Source: Xenophilus sp. AP218F (GTDB lineage: Bacteria > Pseudomonadota > Gammaproteobacteria > Burkholderiales > Chromobacteriaceae). Taken from it: a DNA stretch of 64,000 bases. Below, piece by piece: positions 21,985 to 31,018 of this stretch. Location of the stretch: assembly GCA_002213445.1 (NCBI GenBank), contig NJIE01000022.1:62001-126000 (forward strand), written 5' to 3'. A program made the translations under genes and the position numbers. The notes below the pieces were generated by a model. That model saw nothing but the letters and a program-made list of their open reading frames with translations. It did not search any database and was not told the origin of the DNA. Each line of letters starts with the position of its first letter. The first letter of the stretch is position 1.

Positions 21985-22563
21985 GTGAAACTCATTCGTC
22001 CCCTGCTGGTGGTGTTTGGCGGCCTGTCGCTGATCACCGGCCTGGCCTACCCGCTGCTGACCACCGGCATCGCCCAATCCGTGTTTCCGGATCAGGCCAA
22101 CGGCAGCCTGATCGAACAGAACGGCAAGATCATAGGCTCGCGCCTGATCGGCCAGAACTTCGCCAGCGACAAATACTTCTGGGGCCGTCCATCGGCCACC
22201 GGCCCGATGCCCTACAACGCCGGCAGCTCGTCCGGCAGCAACCTGGGACCGACCAACCCGGCGCAGCTGGACGCGGTGAAGGGCAACCTCGACAAGCTGC
22301 GCAAAGCGCATCCGACCCAGACCGGGCCGGTGCCGGTGGATCTGGTCACCGCCTCCTCCAGCGGCCTGGACCCGGAAATCTCGGCCGCCTCGGCCTATTA
22401 CCAGGTTGACCGCGTCGCCGCGGCGCGTAAACTGCCTGCAACCACGGTGCGCGCCCTGGTGGCGCAGCGCGTCATCGGCGAAACCTTCGGCCTGCTGGGC
22501 GAGCCGCGCGTCAACGTGCTGGAGCTGAACCTGGCGCTGGACAAGCTGGCCGCGCAAGCCTGA
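21985..22563 (+). CDS. kdpC: K+-transporting ATPase subunit KdpC
   Basis: Single-span periplasmic subunit that raises ATP affinity of KdpB. 192 residues beginning with GTG 21985 and a strong AAGGAA site. The N-terminal TM helix is followed by the conserved [29 protein letters not shown] region and the [22 protein letters not shown] and [15 protein letters not shown] blocks. A 72-base GC-rich gap with a hairpin separates it from kdpB. Confidence 0.97.
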   Translation: MKLIRPLLVVFGGLSLITGLAYPLLTTGIAQSVFPDQANGSLIEQNGKIIGSRLIGQNFASDKYFWGRPSATGPMPYNAGSSSGSNLGPTNPAQLDAVKGNLDKLRKAHPTQTGPVPVDLVTASSSGLDPEISAASAYYQVDRVAAARKLPATTVRALVAQRVIGETFGLLGEPRVNVLELNLALDKLAAQA

Positions 22564-22649
22564 GGCCGCGCTTCGCAGCCGCCGGCGCGAGGGCGACCTC
22601 GCGCCGGCCGGCCGTCTCCCGATTCGCCAGACAAGAACACACCGCAGCC

Positions 22650-25337
22650 ATGACTGACAACCGCCCCGATCCCGACGCCCTGCTCGACGAACTCAAACGC
22701 GAGGAAGCGCAAGCCTGCCGCGGCCGGCTGAAAATCTTTTTCGGCGCCTGCGCCGGCGTGGGCAAGACCTTCGCCATGCTCGCCGCCGCCCGCGTCAAAC
22801 AGCAGGAAGGCGCGACGGTGCTGGTGGGCGTGGTGGAAACCCATGGCCGCAAGGAAACCGAGGCGCAACTCTCCGGGCTGGAGGTGCTGCCGCCGCGCCG
22901 GATCGAATACAAGGGCCGCAGCCTGGCCGAATTCGACCTCGACGCCGCCCTGGCCCGCCAGCCGCAAATCATCCTGATGGATGAGTTCGCCCACTCCAAC
23001 GTGCCCGGCTCGCGCCACCCCAAGCGCTGGCAGGACGTGGAGGAGCTGCTGGCCGCGGGCATCGACGTCTACACCACTCTCAACGTGCAGCATCTGGAGA
23101 GCCTTAACGATGTTGTCGGCCAGATCACCGGCATCATCGTCAGGGAAACGCTGCCCGACCACGTTTTCGACCGCGCCGACGAAGTCTCGCTGGTGGACCT
23201 GCCGCCAGACGAACTGTTGAGCCGCCTGGCCGCCGGCAAGGTTTACCTGCCGCACCAGGCCGAGCGCGCGGTCAAGAATTTCTTCCGCAAGGGCAATTTG
23301 CTGGCGTTGCGCGAACTCGCGCTGCGGCGCACCGCCGACCGGGTGGACGCCCAGATGCGCGCCTACCGCGCCGACCAGTCCATCAACCCGGTCTGGCATG
23401 CCCGCGAACGCCTGCTGGTCTGCGTCGGCCCCGGCCCCGGCACGGAAAAACTGATCCGCAGCGCCAAACGGCTGGCCGCCAGCCTGGACGCCGACTGGAT
23501 CGCCGTCTACGTGGAAACCCCGCAGCTGCAACGCCTGCCGGAAGCGCGCCGCAACCGCATTCTCAAGGGCCTGAAGCTGGCGCAGGAGCTGGGCGCGGAA
23601 ACCTCGGTGCTGGGCGGCAGCACGCTGGCCGCCACCTTGCTGGCCTACGCCCGCACCCGCAACGTCTCCAAGCTGGTGGTCGGCAAATCCAATCGCAGCC
23701 GGGTCGCGCGCTGGCTGCGACCCTCGCTGGTCAGCGAGCTGAGCCGCCAATCGCGCGACGTGGACGTTTACGTGGTGGCGCACGATCACGACGAGGCGGA
23801 AGGCCCGCGCGGCAAGGAGGTCGACAGCCTGCTCTTCAGCGATGGCGAGGCCGGCAAGCCGCAGCGCGGCTATTTCGCCGCCGCAGCCATCTGCTTCGCC
23901 ACCACCGCGGTCAATCACCTGCTGGTGCCCCATTTCGCCCTGTCCAACGTGATCATGGTGCACCTGCTGGCGGTGGTGCTGATCGCCACCCGTTACGGCC
24001 GCGGCCCCGGCGTGCTGGCGTCCTTCCTGTCGGTGGCAGCTTTCGATTTCTTCTTCGTGCCGCCGCAGCTGTCGTTCGCGGTGTCCGACACCCAATACCT
24101 GCTCACCTTCGTGGTGATGCTGGCGGTGGCGCTGATCATCAGCCAGCTCACCGCCCGCTTCCGCTTCGAAGCCACCATCGCCACTTACCGCGAACGCCGC
24201 ACCCGCGCGCTCTACGACCTGGGCCGCGAGCTGGCCGGCGCGCTCACCGCCTCGCAAATCATCGAGACCGCGGTCGGCCGGCTGGAGCCGCTGTTCGGCG
24301 CCAAGGTGATGCTGTTCATCCCCAATAGCGAAGACCAACTGCGCGCCGCCACCGCCTGCGGCAGCGAGGCCGACACCGGCGTGGCGCAATGGGTGTTCGA
24401 CAATCTGCAGCCGGCCGGCCTCGGCACCAACACCCTGCCCTCCAACGCCGCGCTCTACGTGCCGCTGAAGGCGCCGATGCGCGCCCGGGGCGTGATCGCG
24501 CTTTTGCCCGACGAAACCATCCAGGCCTTCCTGCCGGAACAGCAGCGCCTGCTGGAAACCTGCGCCGCCCAGATCGCGCTGGCGCTGGAGCGGGTGCATT
24601 ACGTGGAAGTGGCGCAGGACGCCATCGTGGCGATGGAGTCGGAACGGCTGCGCAACAGCGTGCTGTCGGTGGTATCGCACGACTTGCGCACGCCGCTGAC
24701 CACCATGCTGGGCCTGGCCAACATGCTGACCTCGCCCAACCTGCCGGCGGCGCAGCAACAGGACGTCGCCCGCTCCATCCAGGACGAAGCCATCCGCATG
24801 AACAAGCTGGTGACCAACCTGCTGGACATGGCGCGGCTGCAGTCCGGCGTCAAGCTGAACAAGGAATGGCAGATGCTGGACGAGGTGGCCGGCAGCGCGG
24901 TGCGCTCCTGCGGCCGCAGCCTGGCCCGCCACCAGCTGACGGTGAGCCTGCCGCCCGATCTGCCGGTGCTGGAATACGACGCGGTGCTGATCGAGCGCGT
25001 GCTGGCCAACCTGCTGGAAAACGCCGCCAAATACACCCCGCCCGGCTCGCACATCACGCTTTCAGCCAGCTGCGACGGCCAGCGGGTCGCCGTCAGCGTC
25101 AGCGACGACGGCCCCGGCCTGCCCGCGCACATGGAACACCGGGCTTTTGACAAGTTCTCGCGCGGCGCGCCCGAGTCCACCACCCCCGGCGTGGGGCTGG
25201 GACTGGCGATCTGCCGCGCCATCATTGAAAACCACGGCGGCGACATCGAAGCGGGCAACCTCGCGCCCCACGGCGCGCGCTTCACCTTCACCCTGCCCTG
25301 CGGCACGCCGCCGGCGCTGCCGCCAGAAGAAGCCTGA
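22650..25337 (+). CDS. kdpD: Osmosensitive K+ sensor histidine kinase KdpD
   Basis: Membrane kinase/phosphatase that controls KdpE in response to K+ limitation and osmotic stress. 895 residues. The N-terminal KdpD domain has Walker A FFGACAGVGKTFAML (about residues 30-44) and DEFAHSN. A universal-stress-protein-like domain lies at about 250-375. Four clustered TM helices lie at about 405-500, then a GAF domain, HisKA with the phospho-histidine in VVSHDLRTPLTT (about residue 676), and an HATPase with NLLENAAKYTP and GVGLGLAICRAI. Follows kdpC by 86 bases. Confidence 0.98.
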   Translation: MTDNRPDPDALLDELKREEAQACRGRLKIFFGACAGVGKTFAMLAAARVKQQEGATVLVGVVETHGRKETEAQLSGLEVLPPRRIEYKGRSLAEFDLDAALARQPQIILMDEFAHSNVPGSRHPKRWQDVEELLAAGIDVYTTLNVQHLESLNDVVGQITGIIVRETLPDHVFDRADEVSLVDLPPDELLSRLAAGKVYLPHQAERAVKNFFRKGNLLALRELALRRTADRVDAQMRAYRADQSINPVWHARERLLVCVGPGPGTEKLIRSAKRLAASLDADWIAVYVETPQLQRLPEARRNRILKGLKLAQELGAETSVLGGSTLAATLLAYARTRNVSKLVVGKSNRSRVARWLRPSLVSELSRQSRDVDVYVVAHDHDEAEGPRGKEVDSLLFSDGEAGKPQRGYFAAAAICFATTAVNHLLVPHFALSNVIMVHLLAVVLIATRYGRGPGVLASFLSVAAFDFFFVPPQLSFAVSDTQYLLTFVVMLAVALIISQLTARFRFEATIATYRERRTRALYDLGRELAGALTASQIIETAVGRLEPLFGAKVMLFIPNSEDQLRAATACGSEADTGVAQWVFDNLQPAGLGTNTLPSNAALYVPLKAPMRARGVIALLPDETIQAFLPEQQRLLETCAAQIALALERVHYVEVAQDAIVAMESERLRNSVLSVVSHDLRTPLTTMLGLANMLTSPNLPAAQQQDVARSIQDEAIRMNKLVTNLLDMARLQSGVKLNKEWQMLDEVAGSAVRSCGRSLARHQLTVSLPPDLPVLEYDAVLIERVLANLLENAAKYTPPGSHITLSASCDGQRVAVSVSDDGPGLPAHMEHRAFDKFSRGAPESTTPGVGLGLAICRAIIENHGGDIEAGNLAPHGARFTFTLPCGTPPALPPEEA

Positions 25338-25352
25338 CCAGGAAAACACGCC

Positions 25353-26072
25353 ATGCACGACGCACCGATCTCCATCGTCATCATCGAAGACGAAAAACCG
25401 ATACGCCGCTTCCTGTCCGCCGCGCTGGAAGAGGAAAACCTCACAGTCTACGAGGCCGAAACCGGCAAGCAGGGCCAGATCGAGACGGCTACCCGCAAGC
25501 CCGATCTGGTGATTCTCGACCTGGGCCTGCCGGACATGAACGGCATAGACGTGATCAAGAATCTGCGCGAGTGGAGCGACATCCCCATCCTGGTGCTGTC
25601 CGCCCGCACCCAGGAAACCGAAAAGGTGGCCGCGCTGGACGCCGGCGCCGACGACTACCTGACCAAGCCCTTCGGCGTGGCCGAATGCCTGGCCCGCATC
25701 CGCGTGCTGCTGCGTCGCCGCATCCACGGCAGCGCCGCCGCGCAGCAAAGCATCTGCTTTGGCGACATCAAGGTGGATCTGGTCAACCGCCTGGTGCGCA
25801 AGGGCGACGCCCCGGTGCACCTGACCCCCATCGAATACCGGCTGCTGTCCACGCTGATACGCAACGCCGGCAAGGTGATCACCCATCGCGAGCTGCTGCT
25901 GGCGGTGTGGGGCCCGTCGTTCTCCGAGCACAACCAGTACTTGCGCGTCTACATGGGCCACTTGCGCCAGAAACTGGAGGACAACCCGGCCATGCCGCGC
26001 CACATCCTCACCGAAACCGGCGTCGGCTACCGGTTGGTGGAAGGCGAACCAAACCGCGCCGAAACGCCCTGA
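25353..26072 (+). CDS. kdpE: Response regulator KdpE
   Basis: OmpR/PhoB-family activator of kdpFABC. 239 residues. The receiver domain has acidic residues IIEDE, phospho-acceptor aspartate in [13 protein letters not shown] (about residue 56) and lysine in DYLTKPFG. The C-terminal winged helix ([33 protein letters not shown]) binds DNA. ATG is 15 bases after kdpD, in the usual kdpDE order. Confidence 0.98.
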   Translation: MHDAPISIVIIEDEKPIRRFLSAALEEENLTVYEAETGKQGQIETATRKPDLVILDLGLPDMNGIDVIKNLREWSDIPILVLSARTQETEKVAALDAGADDYLTKPFGVAECLARIRVLLRRRIHGSAAAQQSICFGDIKVDLVNRLVRKGDAPVHLTPIEYRLLSTLIRNAGKVITHRELLLAVWGPSFSEHNQYLRVYMGHLRQKLEDNPAMPRHILTETGVGYRLVEGEPNRAETP

Positions 26073-26090
26073 ATCGCTCCCCGCGCGCGC

Positions 26091-26124
26091 AAGCGGCCGG
26101 CCGCATGCCGGCCGCTTGCATTTT
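26091..26124 (+). terminator. Rho-independent terminator of the kdp operon
   Basis: A perfect 11-bp stem (AAGCGGCCGGC/GCCGGCCGCTT) with a CGCAT loop is followed by GCATTTTGC, 18 bases after kdpE. Confidence 0.85.
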
Positions 26125-26151
26125 GCGCGCCAGCCGTCACAATTACCTTCA

Positions 26152-26203
26152 CATGAAGTAAATAACGGTTTCTTGCCCCAAGGCAAAATATTCTCACTTC
26201 ATG
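26152..26203. promoter_or_regulatory. Spaced inverted repeat upstream of udp
   Basis: CATGAAGT (26152-26159) and ACTTCATG (26196-26203) are exact complements with 44 bp between corresponding centres, about four helical turns. A -10-like GATAAT is at 26209-26214, so the second arm would overlap the promoter. This suits a looping or dimeric repressor site for nucleoside-regulated udp; the factor is unknown. Confidence 0.4.
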
Positions 26204-26295
26204 CTCCCGATAATGTAGAACACAAGTTTCGCCAGCCTGCCGCGCCTTGCGCCCGTCCCGCTGGCCGCCGACAACAACAGCAAGAGGATCACACC

Positions 26296-27069
26296 ATGTC
26301 TCACGGCGACACCCCCTCCGACGTATTCCATCTGGGCCTGACCCGCGCCATGCTCGAAGGCGCTACCGTAGCCATCGTGCCGGGCGACCCGGCGCGCGTC
26401 TCGCGCATCGCCGAGAAGCTGGACAACCCGCGCAAGCTGGCCAGCCTGCGCGAATTCACCACCTATATCGCCTACATCGACGGCAAGCCCGTCATCATCA
26501 CCTCCACCGGCATCGGCGGCCCGTCCACCTCCATCGCCGTGGAAGAGCTGGCCCAGCTCGGCATCCGCACCTTCCTGCGCATCGGCACCACCGGCGCGAT
26601 CCAGCCGCACATCAATGTGGGCGACGTGCTGGTCACCACCGGCGCGGTGCGCCTGGACGGCGCCAGCCAGCACTTCGCGCCGCTGTCCTTCCCGGCCGTG
26701 GCCGACTTCGACTGCACCACCGCGCTGGTAGGCGCAGCCAAGCAAGCCGGCGTGCCGCTGCACGTGGGCGTCACCGCCTCGTCCGATACCTTCTACCCGG
26801 GCCAGGAACGCTACGATACCTACTCCGGCCGCGTGATCAGCCAGTACAAGGGCAGCATGGCCGAATGGCAGGCGATGGGCGTGATGAACTATGAGATGGA
26901 GTCGGCCACGCTGTTGACCATGTGCGCCAGCCAGGGTCTGCGCGCCGGCATGGTGGCGGGCGTGATCGTCAACCGCACCCAGCAGGAAATCCCGGATGTG
27001 GAAGCGATGAAGAAAGCCGAGCACGTGGCGGTGGACATCGTGCTCAACGCCGCGCGCGCGCTGATGTAA
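26296..27069 (+). CDS. udp: Uridine phosphorylase
   Basis: Splits uridine with phosphate to uracil and ribose-1-phosphate in pyrimidine salvage. 257 residues from ATG 26296 with an AGAGGA site. Family motifs: [11 protein letters not shown] at the start, VPGDPARV (phosphate binding), [28 protein letters not shown] and the substrate-contact block [14 protein letters not shown]. Upstream in-frame codons are not conserved-looking. Single gene with its own terminator. Confidence 0.96.
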   Translation: MSHGDTPSDVFHLGLTRAMLEGATVAIVPGDPARVSRIAEKLDNPRKLASLREFTTYIAYIDGKPVIITSTGIGGPSTSIAVEELAQLGIRTFLRIGTTGAIQPHINVGDVLVTTGAVRLDGASQHFAPLSFPAVADFDCTTALVGAAKQAGVPLHVGVTASSDTFYPGQERYDTYSGRVISQYKGSMAEWQAMGVMNYEMESATLLTMCASQGLRAGMVAGVIVNRTQQEIPDVEAMKKAEHVAVDIVLNAARALM

Positions 27070-27091
27070 GCCAAGCGCCGATACGGATGCG

Positions 27092-27123
27092 AAAAGGCAG
27101 CTTCTTGCGAAGCTGCCTTTTTT
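27092..27123 (+). terminator. Rho-independent terminator of udp
   Basis: AAAAGGCAGCTTC/GAAGCTGCCTTTT stem with a TTGC loop and a T run begins 23 bases after the stop. The flanking A run also gives a T tract on the minus strand, so it may serve the convergent GNAT gene too. Confidence 0.92.
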
Positions 27124-27147
27124 ATTTGCCGGCGCGCATCGCCGCGC

Positions 27148-27615
27148 CTAGATGGCCTCGGCGGTATATTCCAGCACCTCGTCGCCGTATTTATCCAGCT
27201 GGCCGGTAGACGTCCAGCCCAGGTGGCGATAAAACCCGTGGGAGCGCACCGCCGGGTCGCTATTGCAACCCAGAAACAGACGCTGGTGCCCCAAACCGCG
27301 CAGAATTTCCATCACCCGGCGCAACAGCGCCTTGCCCGCGCCCCTGCCCTCGAAATCCGGCAGTAAGGCCAGGACGACGATCTCGCCGCTCTCGGCCGCG
27401 CCGAAACAATAACCCACCACCCGGCCATGCGCCTCGGCCACCACGCCGGGGAAACGGCCGTCCCTGACGCCGGCCGCCCAGAACTCGCGCGTAATGCCCG
27501 CCGCATTGAGGTCGGCCTCGGAAACGGCGTTCTCGCGGGTCTGGCCACGAATCAGGACACAGGCGGCCACGTCGCCCGGCCGGGCGGTTCGAAAGCTGAC
27601 GACATCGGTATGCAT
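27148..27615 (-). CDS. GNAT-family N-acetyltransferase
   Basis: 155 residues from ATG 27615, which has a GGGGA site. The acetyl-CoA pyrophosphate loop appears as DFEGRGAGKALLRRVME, preceded by the strand IVVLALLPDF and followed by a late strand and HGFYRHLGWTSTGQLDKYG, typical of small-molecule or peptide GNATs. The acceptor is not predictable. It is downstream of trpS on the same strand but separated by about 200 bases and a hairpin, so it is likely its own unit. Confidence 0.88.
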   Translation of the reverse strand: MHTDVVSFRTARPGDVAACVLIRGQTRENAVSEADLNAAGITREFWAAGVRDGRFPGVVAEAHGRVVGYCFGAAESGEIVVLALLPDFEGRGAGKALLRRVMEILRGLGHQRLFLGCNSDPAVRSHGFYRHLGWTSTGQLDKYGDEVLEYTAEAI

Positions 27616-27773
27616 CGATAAATTCCCCAAAGAACGAGTAGCCACAGACAGAACGGATTGCCCGGCATTGTCGCGCCGGGCAATGGAAATACAAGCCGGA
27701 TATCCGGAATGAGAAGCCGGCGCAGGAGGAACGGCGGGCAGCGTTTTAAGGCGCCGTCGACAATAGCTGTGAA

Positions 27774-27795
27774 ATTGGCCGCGCATGCGGCCAAT
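27774..27795 (-). terminator. Hairpin downstream of trpS
   Basis: ATTGGCCGC and GCGGCCAAT flank a GCAT loop, 24 bases after the trpS stop on the minus strand. Only a short TTTC follows, so termination is probable but not certain. Confidence 0.6.
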
Positions 27796-27819
27796 CTCAG
27801 TCAAGCGGCAAGGTAGAAC

Positions 27820-29016
27820 TCAGTACACCAGCCCCATCGCCTGGCGCACGTCGTTCATCGTCTCGCGCGCCACCTTCTCGGCGCGGGCGTTGCCGTCGTT
27901 CAGGATTTCCGTGACCAGCTTGGGGTTGGCCAGGTATTTCTCGGCGCGCTCGAACATCGGCTGCTGCTCGCGCACCACGGCGTCGATCACCGGCTGCTTG
28001 CAATCCAGGCAGCCGATGCCGGCGCTGGTACAGCCGGCCTTCACCCATTCCTTGGTTTCGCCGCCGCTGTACACCTCGTGCAGCTGCCATACCGGGCACT
28101 TGGCAGGCGTGCCGGGGTCGGTGCGGCGCACCCGCGCCGGGTCGGTGGGCATGGCGCGGATTTTCTTGCTGACCGCTTCCGGCGCTTCGCGCATGGTGAT
28201 GGTGTTGCCGTAGGACTTGGACATCTTCTGGCCGTCGAGGCCCGGCATCTTGGAAGCGGCGGTGAGCTTGGCTTCGCATTCCGGCAGAATGATCTTGCCC
28301 TTGTTTTCCAGATAGCCGGCCAGGCGCTCGCGATCGGCCGCGCCCAGGTTCTGGCTGGCGGCCAGCAGCTCGCGCGCCTGCAGCAGCGCTTCCTGCTCGC
28401 CGTCCTGCAGGTAGCGGTTGCGCAGCTGTTCGAACAGCTTGCCCTGCTTGCCGATTTTCTTCACCGCGGCGCGGGCCAGCTCTTCGAAGTTGGGTTCGCG
28501 GCCGAACATGTGGTTGAAGCGGCGCGCCACTTCGCGGGTCAGCTCGATGTGCGGCACCTGGTCTTCGCCCACCGGCACGAGGCCGGCCTTGTAGATCAGG
28601 ATGTCCGCCGCCTGCAGCAAGGGGTAGCCCAGGAAGCCGTAGGTGGTCAGATCCTTGTGGCTGAGCTTCTCCATCTGGTCCTTGTAGGTCGGCACCCGCT
28701 CCAGCCAGCCCAGCGGCGTCACCATCGACAGCGCCAGATGCAGTTCGGCGTGCTGCGGCACGCGCGACTGCACGAAGATGGTGGATTGTTCCGGATCGAC
28801 GCCGGAAGCCAGCCAGTCGATGACCATTTCGTTGATCGACTTGCCGATGATGGAGACGTCGTCGAAGTTGGTGGTCAGCGCGTGCCAGTCGGCCACCATG
28901 AAGAAGCATTCGTGCTTGTGCTGCAGCTCCACCCAGTTCTTGATCACGCCGTGGTAGTGGCCGAGGTGCAGGCTGCCGGTAGGGCGCATGCCGGAAAGGA
29001 TGCGGTTGGCGAACAT
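27820..29016 (-). CDS. trpS: Tryptophan--tRNA ligase
   Basis: Class I synthetase for tRNA-Trp. 398 residues, longer than the 334-residue E. coli enzyme. HIGH equivalent HLGH is in RPTGSLHLGHYHG and the KMSKS loop in DGQKMSKSYGN. The extra length is a C-terminal-half insert with four cysteines (about residues 313-344: C in KCPVW, AGCTSAGIGCLDCK), as found in many betaproteobacterial TrpS and possibly metal binding. GGAAG site. Last gene of a minus-strand run from 32300. Confidence 0.97.
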   Translation of the reverse strand: MFANRILSGMRPTGSLHLGHYHGVIKNWVELQHKHECFFMVADWHALTTNFDDVSIIGKSINEMVIDWLASGVDPEQSTIFVQSRVPQHAELHLALSMVTPLGWLERVPTYKDQMEKLSHKDLTTYGFLGYPLLQAADILIYKAGLVPVGEDQVPHIELTREVARRFNHMFGREPNFEELARAAVKKIGKQGKLFEQLRNRYLQDGEQEALLQARELLAASQNLGAADRERLAGYLENKGKIILPECEAKLTAASKMPGLDGQKMSKSYGNTITMREAPEAVSKKIRAMPTDPARVRRTDPGTPAKCPVWQLHEVYSGGETKEWVKAGCTSAGIGCLDCKQPVIDAVVREQQPMFERAEKYLANPKLVTEILNDGNARAEKVARETMNDVRQAMGLVY

Positions 29017-29042
29017 ATTATTGGCTTCCAGTCATGCGGAAC

Positions 29043-29070
29043 GAGAAAACCGCCAGCGCGGCTGGCGGTT
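29043..29070 (-). terminator. Rho-independent terminator between the site-2 protease and trpS
   Basis: Perfect 10-bp stem AACCGCCAGC/GCTGGCGGTT with a three-base loop, followed on the minus strand by TTTTCTC. It lies 24 bases after the protease stop, so trpS may depend on read-through or its own promoter. Confidence 0.8.
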
Positions 29071-29093
29071 GGTTCGGGTTTCCGCGCGGGGTT

Positions 29094-29732
29094 CTAGAGA
29101 AACAGTCGGACGAGATCATACATCAGGCCGTAGAACGGACGCAGGATGACGCTGAGCAGGCCGGTGGCAATCAGCGCCAGCAGCACCCACATCCCGTAGC
29201 GTTCGGTCTGCGCGTACTTCCAGGCGGTGCCGGGCGGCAGCAGGCTCTCCACGATGCGGCCGCCATCCAACGGCAGGATCGGCAGCAGGTTGAGCAGCAT
29301 CAGCGAGATATTGATGCCGATGCCGGCCTGGCTCATCAGCGCCAGCGGTTCGCTGTAGCCGGTATCGGTGGAGAGGGCCAGCTTGAACAGCGCCAGCCAC
29401 AGGAAAATCATCAGGAAGTTGGCGGCGGGGCCGGCGGCGGCCACCCAGCGGCTATGCTCGCGCGGCTTGCGCAAGGCGCCGAAATTCACCGGCACCGGTT
29501 TGGCCCAGCCGAAGATGAAGCCGCCCAGCGTCACCGACAGCAGCGGCAGCAGGATGGTGCCGATCGGGTCGATGTGCTTGAGCGGGTTCAGCGTCATCCG
29601 CCCCATCATGTAGGCGGTGTTGTCGCCGAAGCGGCGGGCGGCGTAAGCGTGCGCGGCCTCGTGCAGGGTGATGGCGAACAGCACCGGCAGCGCGTAAATG
29701 GTGATTTTCTGGATCAGGTTGAAGTCGCCCAT
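29094..29732 (-). CDS. Site-2 protease (S2P/M50) family membrane metalloprotease
   Basis: 212-residue integral membrane protein with five to six TM helices. The zinc motif HEAAH is in AITLHEAAHAYAARRFGD, and the second ligand region is NLLPILPLDGGRI. No PDZ or CBS domain is present, so it is the minimal, M50 class-III type. The substrate is unknown. Same gene order (PHP, YciO, S2P, trpS) is common in betaproteobacteria. Confidence 0.93.
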   Translation of the reverse strand: MGDFNLIQKITIYALPVLFAITLHEAAHAYAARRFGDNTAYMMGRMTLNPLKHIDPIGTILLPLLSVTLGGFIFGWAKPVPVNFGALRKPREHSRWVAAAGPAANFLMIFLWLALFKLALSTDTGYSEPLALMSQAGIGINISLMLLNLLPILPLDGGRIVESLLPPGTAWKYAQTERYGMWVLLALIATGLLSVILRPFYGLMYDLVRLFL

Positions 29733-29795
29733 GAGCTTTCTTGCTTGATGTGTGGGGAATGTAGCGGGTATGGGGGCCGCGGCGTCGATTTCAAG

Positions 29796-30416
29796 TCACA
29801 GCCCGAACAGCGCCGGATCGCCCTTGCCCTGGCGGATCAGCTCGACGCCGTCGGTCATGTCGATGACCGTGGTCGGCTCGGTGCCGCACCAGCCGCCGTC
29901 CACCACCGCGTCCAACTGATGCTCCAGCCGCTCGCGGATTTCGTAGGGATCGGTCATCGGCTCCTCGTCGCCCGGCAGCATCAGGGTACAGGACAGGATG
30001 GGCTCGCCCAGCATCTCCAGCAAGGCCAACGCCACCGGATGGTCCGGCACCCGCAGGCCGATGGTGGAGCGCTTGGGATGCAGGGTGCGGCGCGGCACTT
30101 CCTTGGTGGCCTGCAGGATGAAGGTGTAGCTGCCCGGCGTCGCCGCCTTCAGCATCCGGAACTGGCTGTTGTCCACTCGGGCGTAATTGGCCAGTTCGGA
30201 CAGGTTGTGGCACACCAGAGTCAGGTGATGCTTGAGGTCCAGTTGCCGGATCTGCAGGATGCGTTCCATCGCCTGCTTGTCGCCCAGCATGCAGCCCAGC
30301 GCGTAACAGGAGTCGGTGGGATAGGCGATCACGCCGCCTTCCTGCAGGATTTTCACCGCTTCCCGGACCAGCCGCGCCTGCGGATTTTCCGGGTGAATCA
30401 TGAAAAACTGTGCCAT
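29796..30416 (-). CDS. yciO: Sua5/YciO/YrdC-family protein (YciO type)
   Basis: 206-residue RNA-binding-fold protein related to threonylcarbamoyl-AMP synthases. Motifs: GGVIAYPTDSCYALGC, KHHLTLVCHNLSELANYARV, KRSTIGLRVPDHPVAL. The YciO branch lacks proven t6A synthesis activity and its role is unsettled, so an assignment to tRNA t6A modification should not be assumed. Sits between the DHFR-like gene and the site-2 protease. Confidence 0.88.
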   Translation of the reverse strand: MAQFFMIHPENPQARLVREAVKILQEGGVIAYPTDSCYALGCMLGDKQAMERILQIRQLDLKHHLTLVCHNLSELANYARVDNSQFRMLKAATPGSYTFILQATKEVPRRTLHPKRSTIGLRVPDHPVALALLEMLGEPILSCTLMLPGDEEPMTDPYEIRERLEHQLDAVVDGGWCGTEPTTVIDMTDGVELIRQGKGDPALFGL

Positions 30417-30429
30417 GTTCGCCGCCGAT

Positions 30430-31011
30430 TCAAAGCCGCGCGTCGGCGCGGCTATCGCTATTGATCAGATAATCGCTTTGCACCAGTCCGCTGGCGAAAG
30501 CCCGGGTGGACCGATGCCGCAACGCCACCGAGCGCCCCAGGCTGCCGAACAGCGGGATGCCGTCGCCCAGCAGCACCGGGACGCGACTGAGGACGATGCG
30601 ATCCAGCAGCCCCGCCGCAAGAAAGGAAGTGACCAGCCGCCCGCCATCCACATACACGTTGCGCGCGCCGTCGGCGGCCAAGCTGGCCACCAGCTCGGCG
30701 GGCGCTACGCTGCTCAGCGTCACCTTGCCGCGCAGCGCGGCGGGCAAGTCGCTCTCGCGCAGGCTGGCGCTGGCCACCACCACTTTCATGCCAGAATAAG
30801 GCCATTCGTCAAAACCCATCACCTTGGCGAAGGTGCCGCGCCCCATCACCAGCGCGTCCACCGTCTGGATGAACTCGCCATAGCCGTAATCCTCGCCTTC
30901 GGCGGCCACCTGGTCCAGCCAATCCAGGCCGCCATCCGGCCGGGCGATATAGCCGTCCAGACTGGCAGCCATATACGCCACGCATCGCACATCCGTCTTC
31001 ACGCTGTTCAT
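30430..31011 (-). CDS. Dihydrofolate-reductase/RibD-C-like NADPH reductase
   Basis: 193 residues from ATG 31011. RibD C-terminal/DHFR fold: CVAYMAASLDGYIARPDGGLDWL at the start, ALVMGRGTFAKVMGFDEWPYSGM, then NVYVDGGRLVTSFLAAGLLDRIVLSRVPVLLGDGIPLFG. Members reduce pterin-like or other substrates; this group is usually of unknown substrate. It interrupts the otherwise common PHP-YciO neighbourhood, 7 bases after the PHP gene, so it is co-transcribed and may be a local insertion. Confidence 0.85.
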   Translation of the reverse strand: MNSVKTDVRCVAYMAASLDGYIARPDGGLDWLDQVAAEGEDYGYGEFIQTVDALVMGRGTFAKVMGFDEWPYSGMKVVVASASLRESDLPAALRGKVTLSSVAPAELVASLAADGARNVYVDGGRLVTSFLAAGLLDRIVLSRVPVLLGDGIPLFGSLGRSVALRHRSTRAFASGLVQSDYLINSDSRADARL

Positions 31012-31018
31012 CGTCTCA

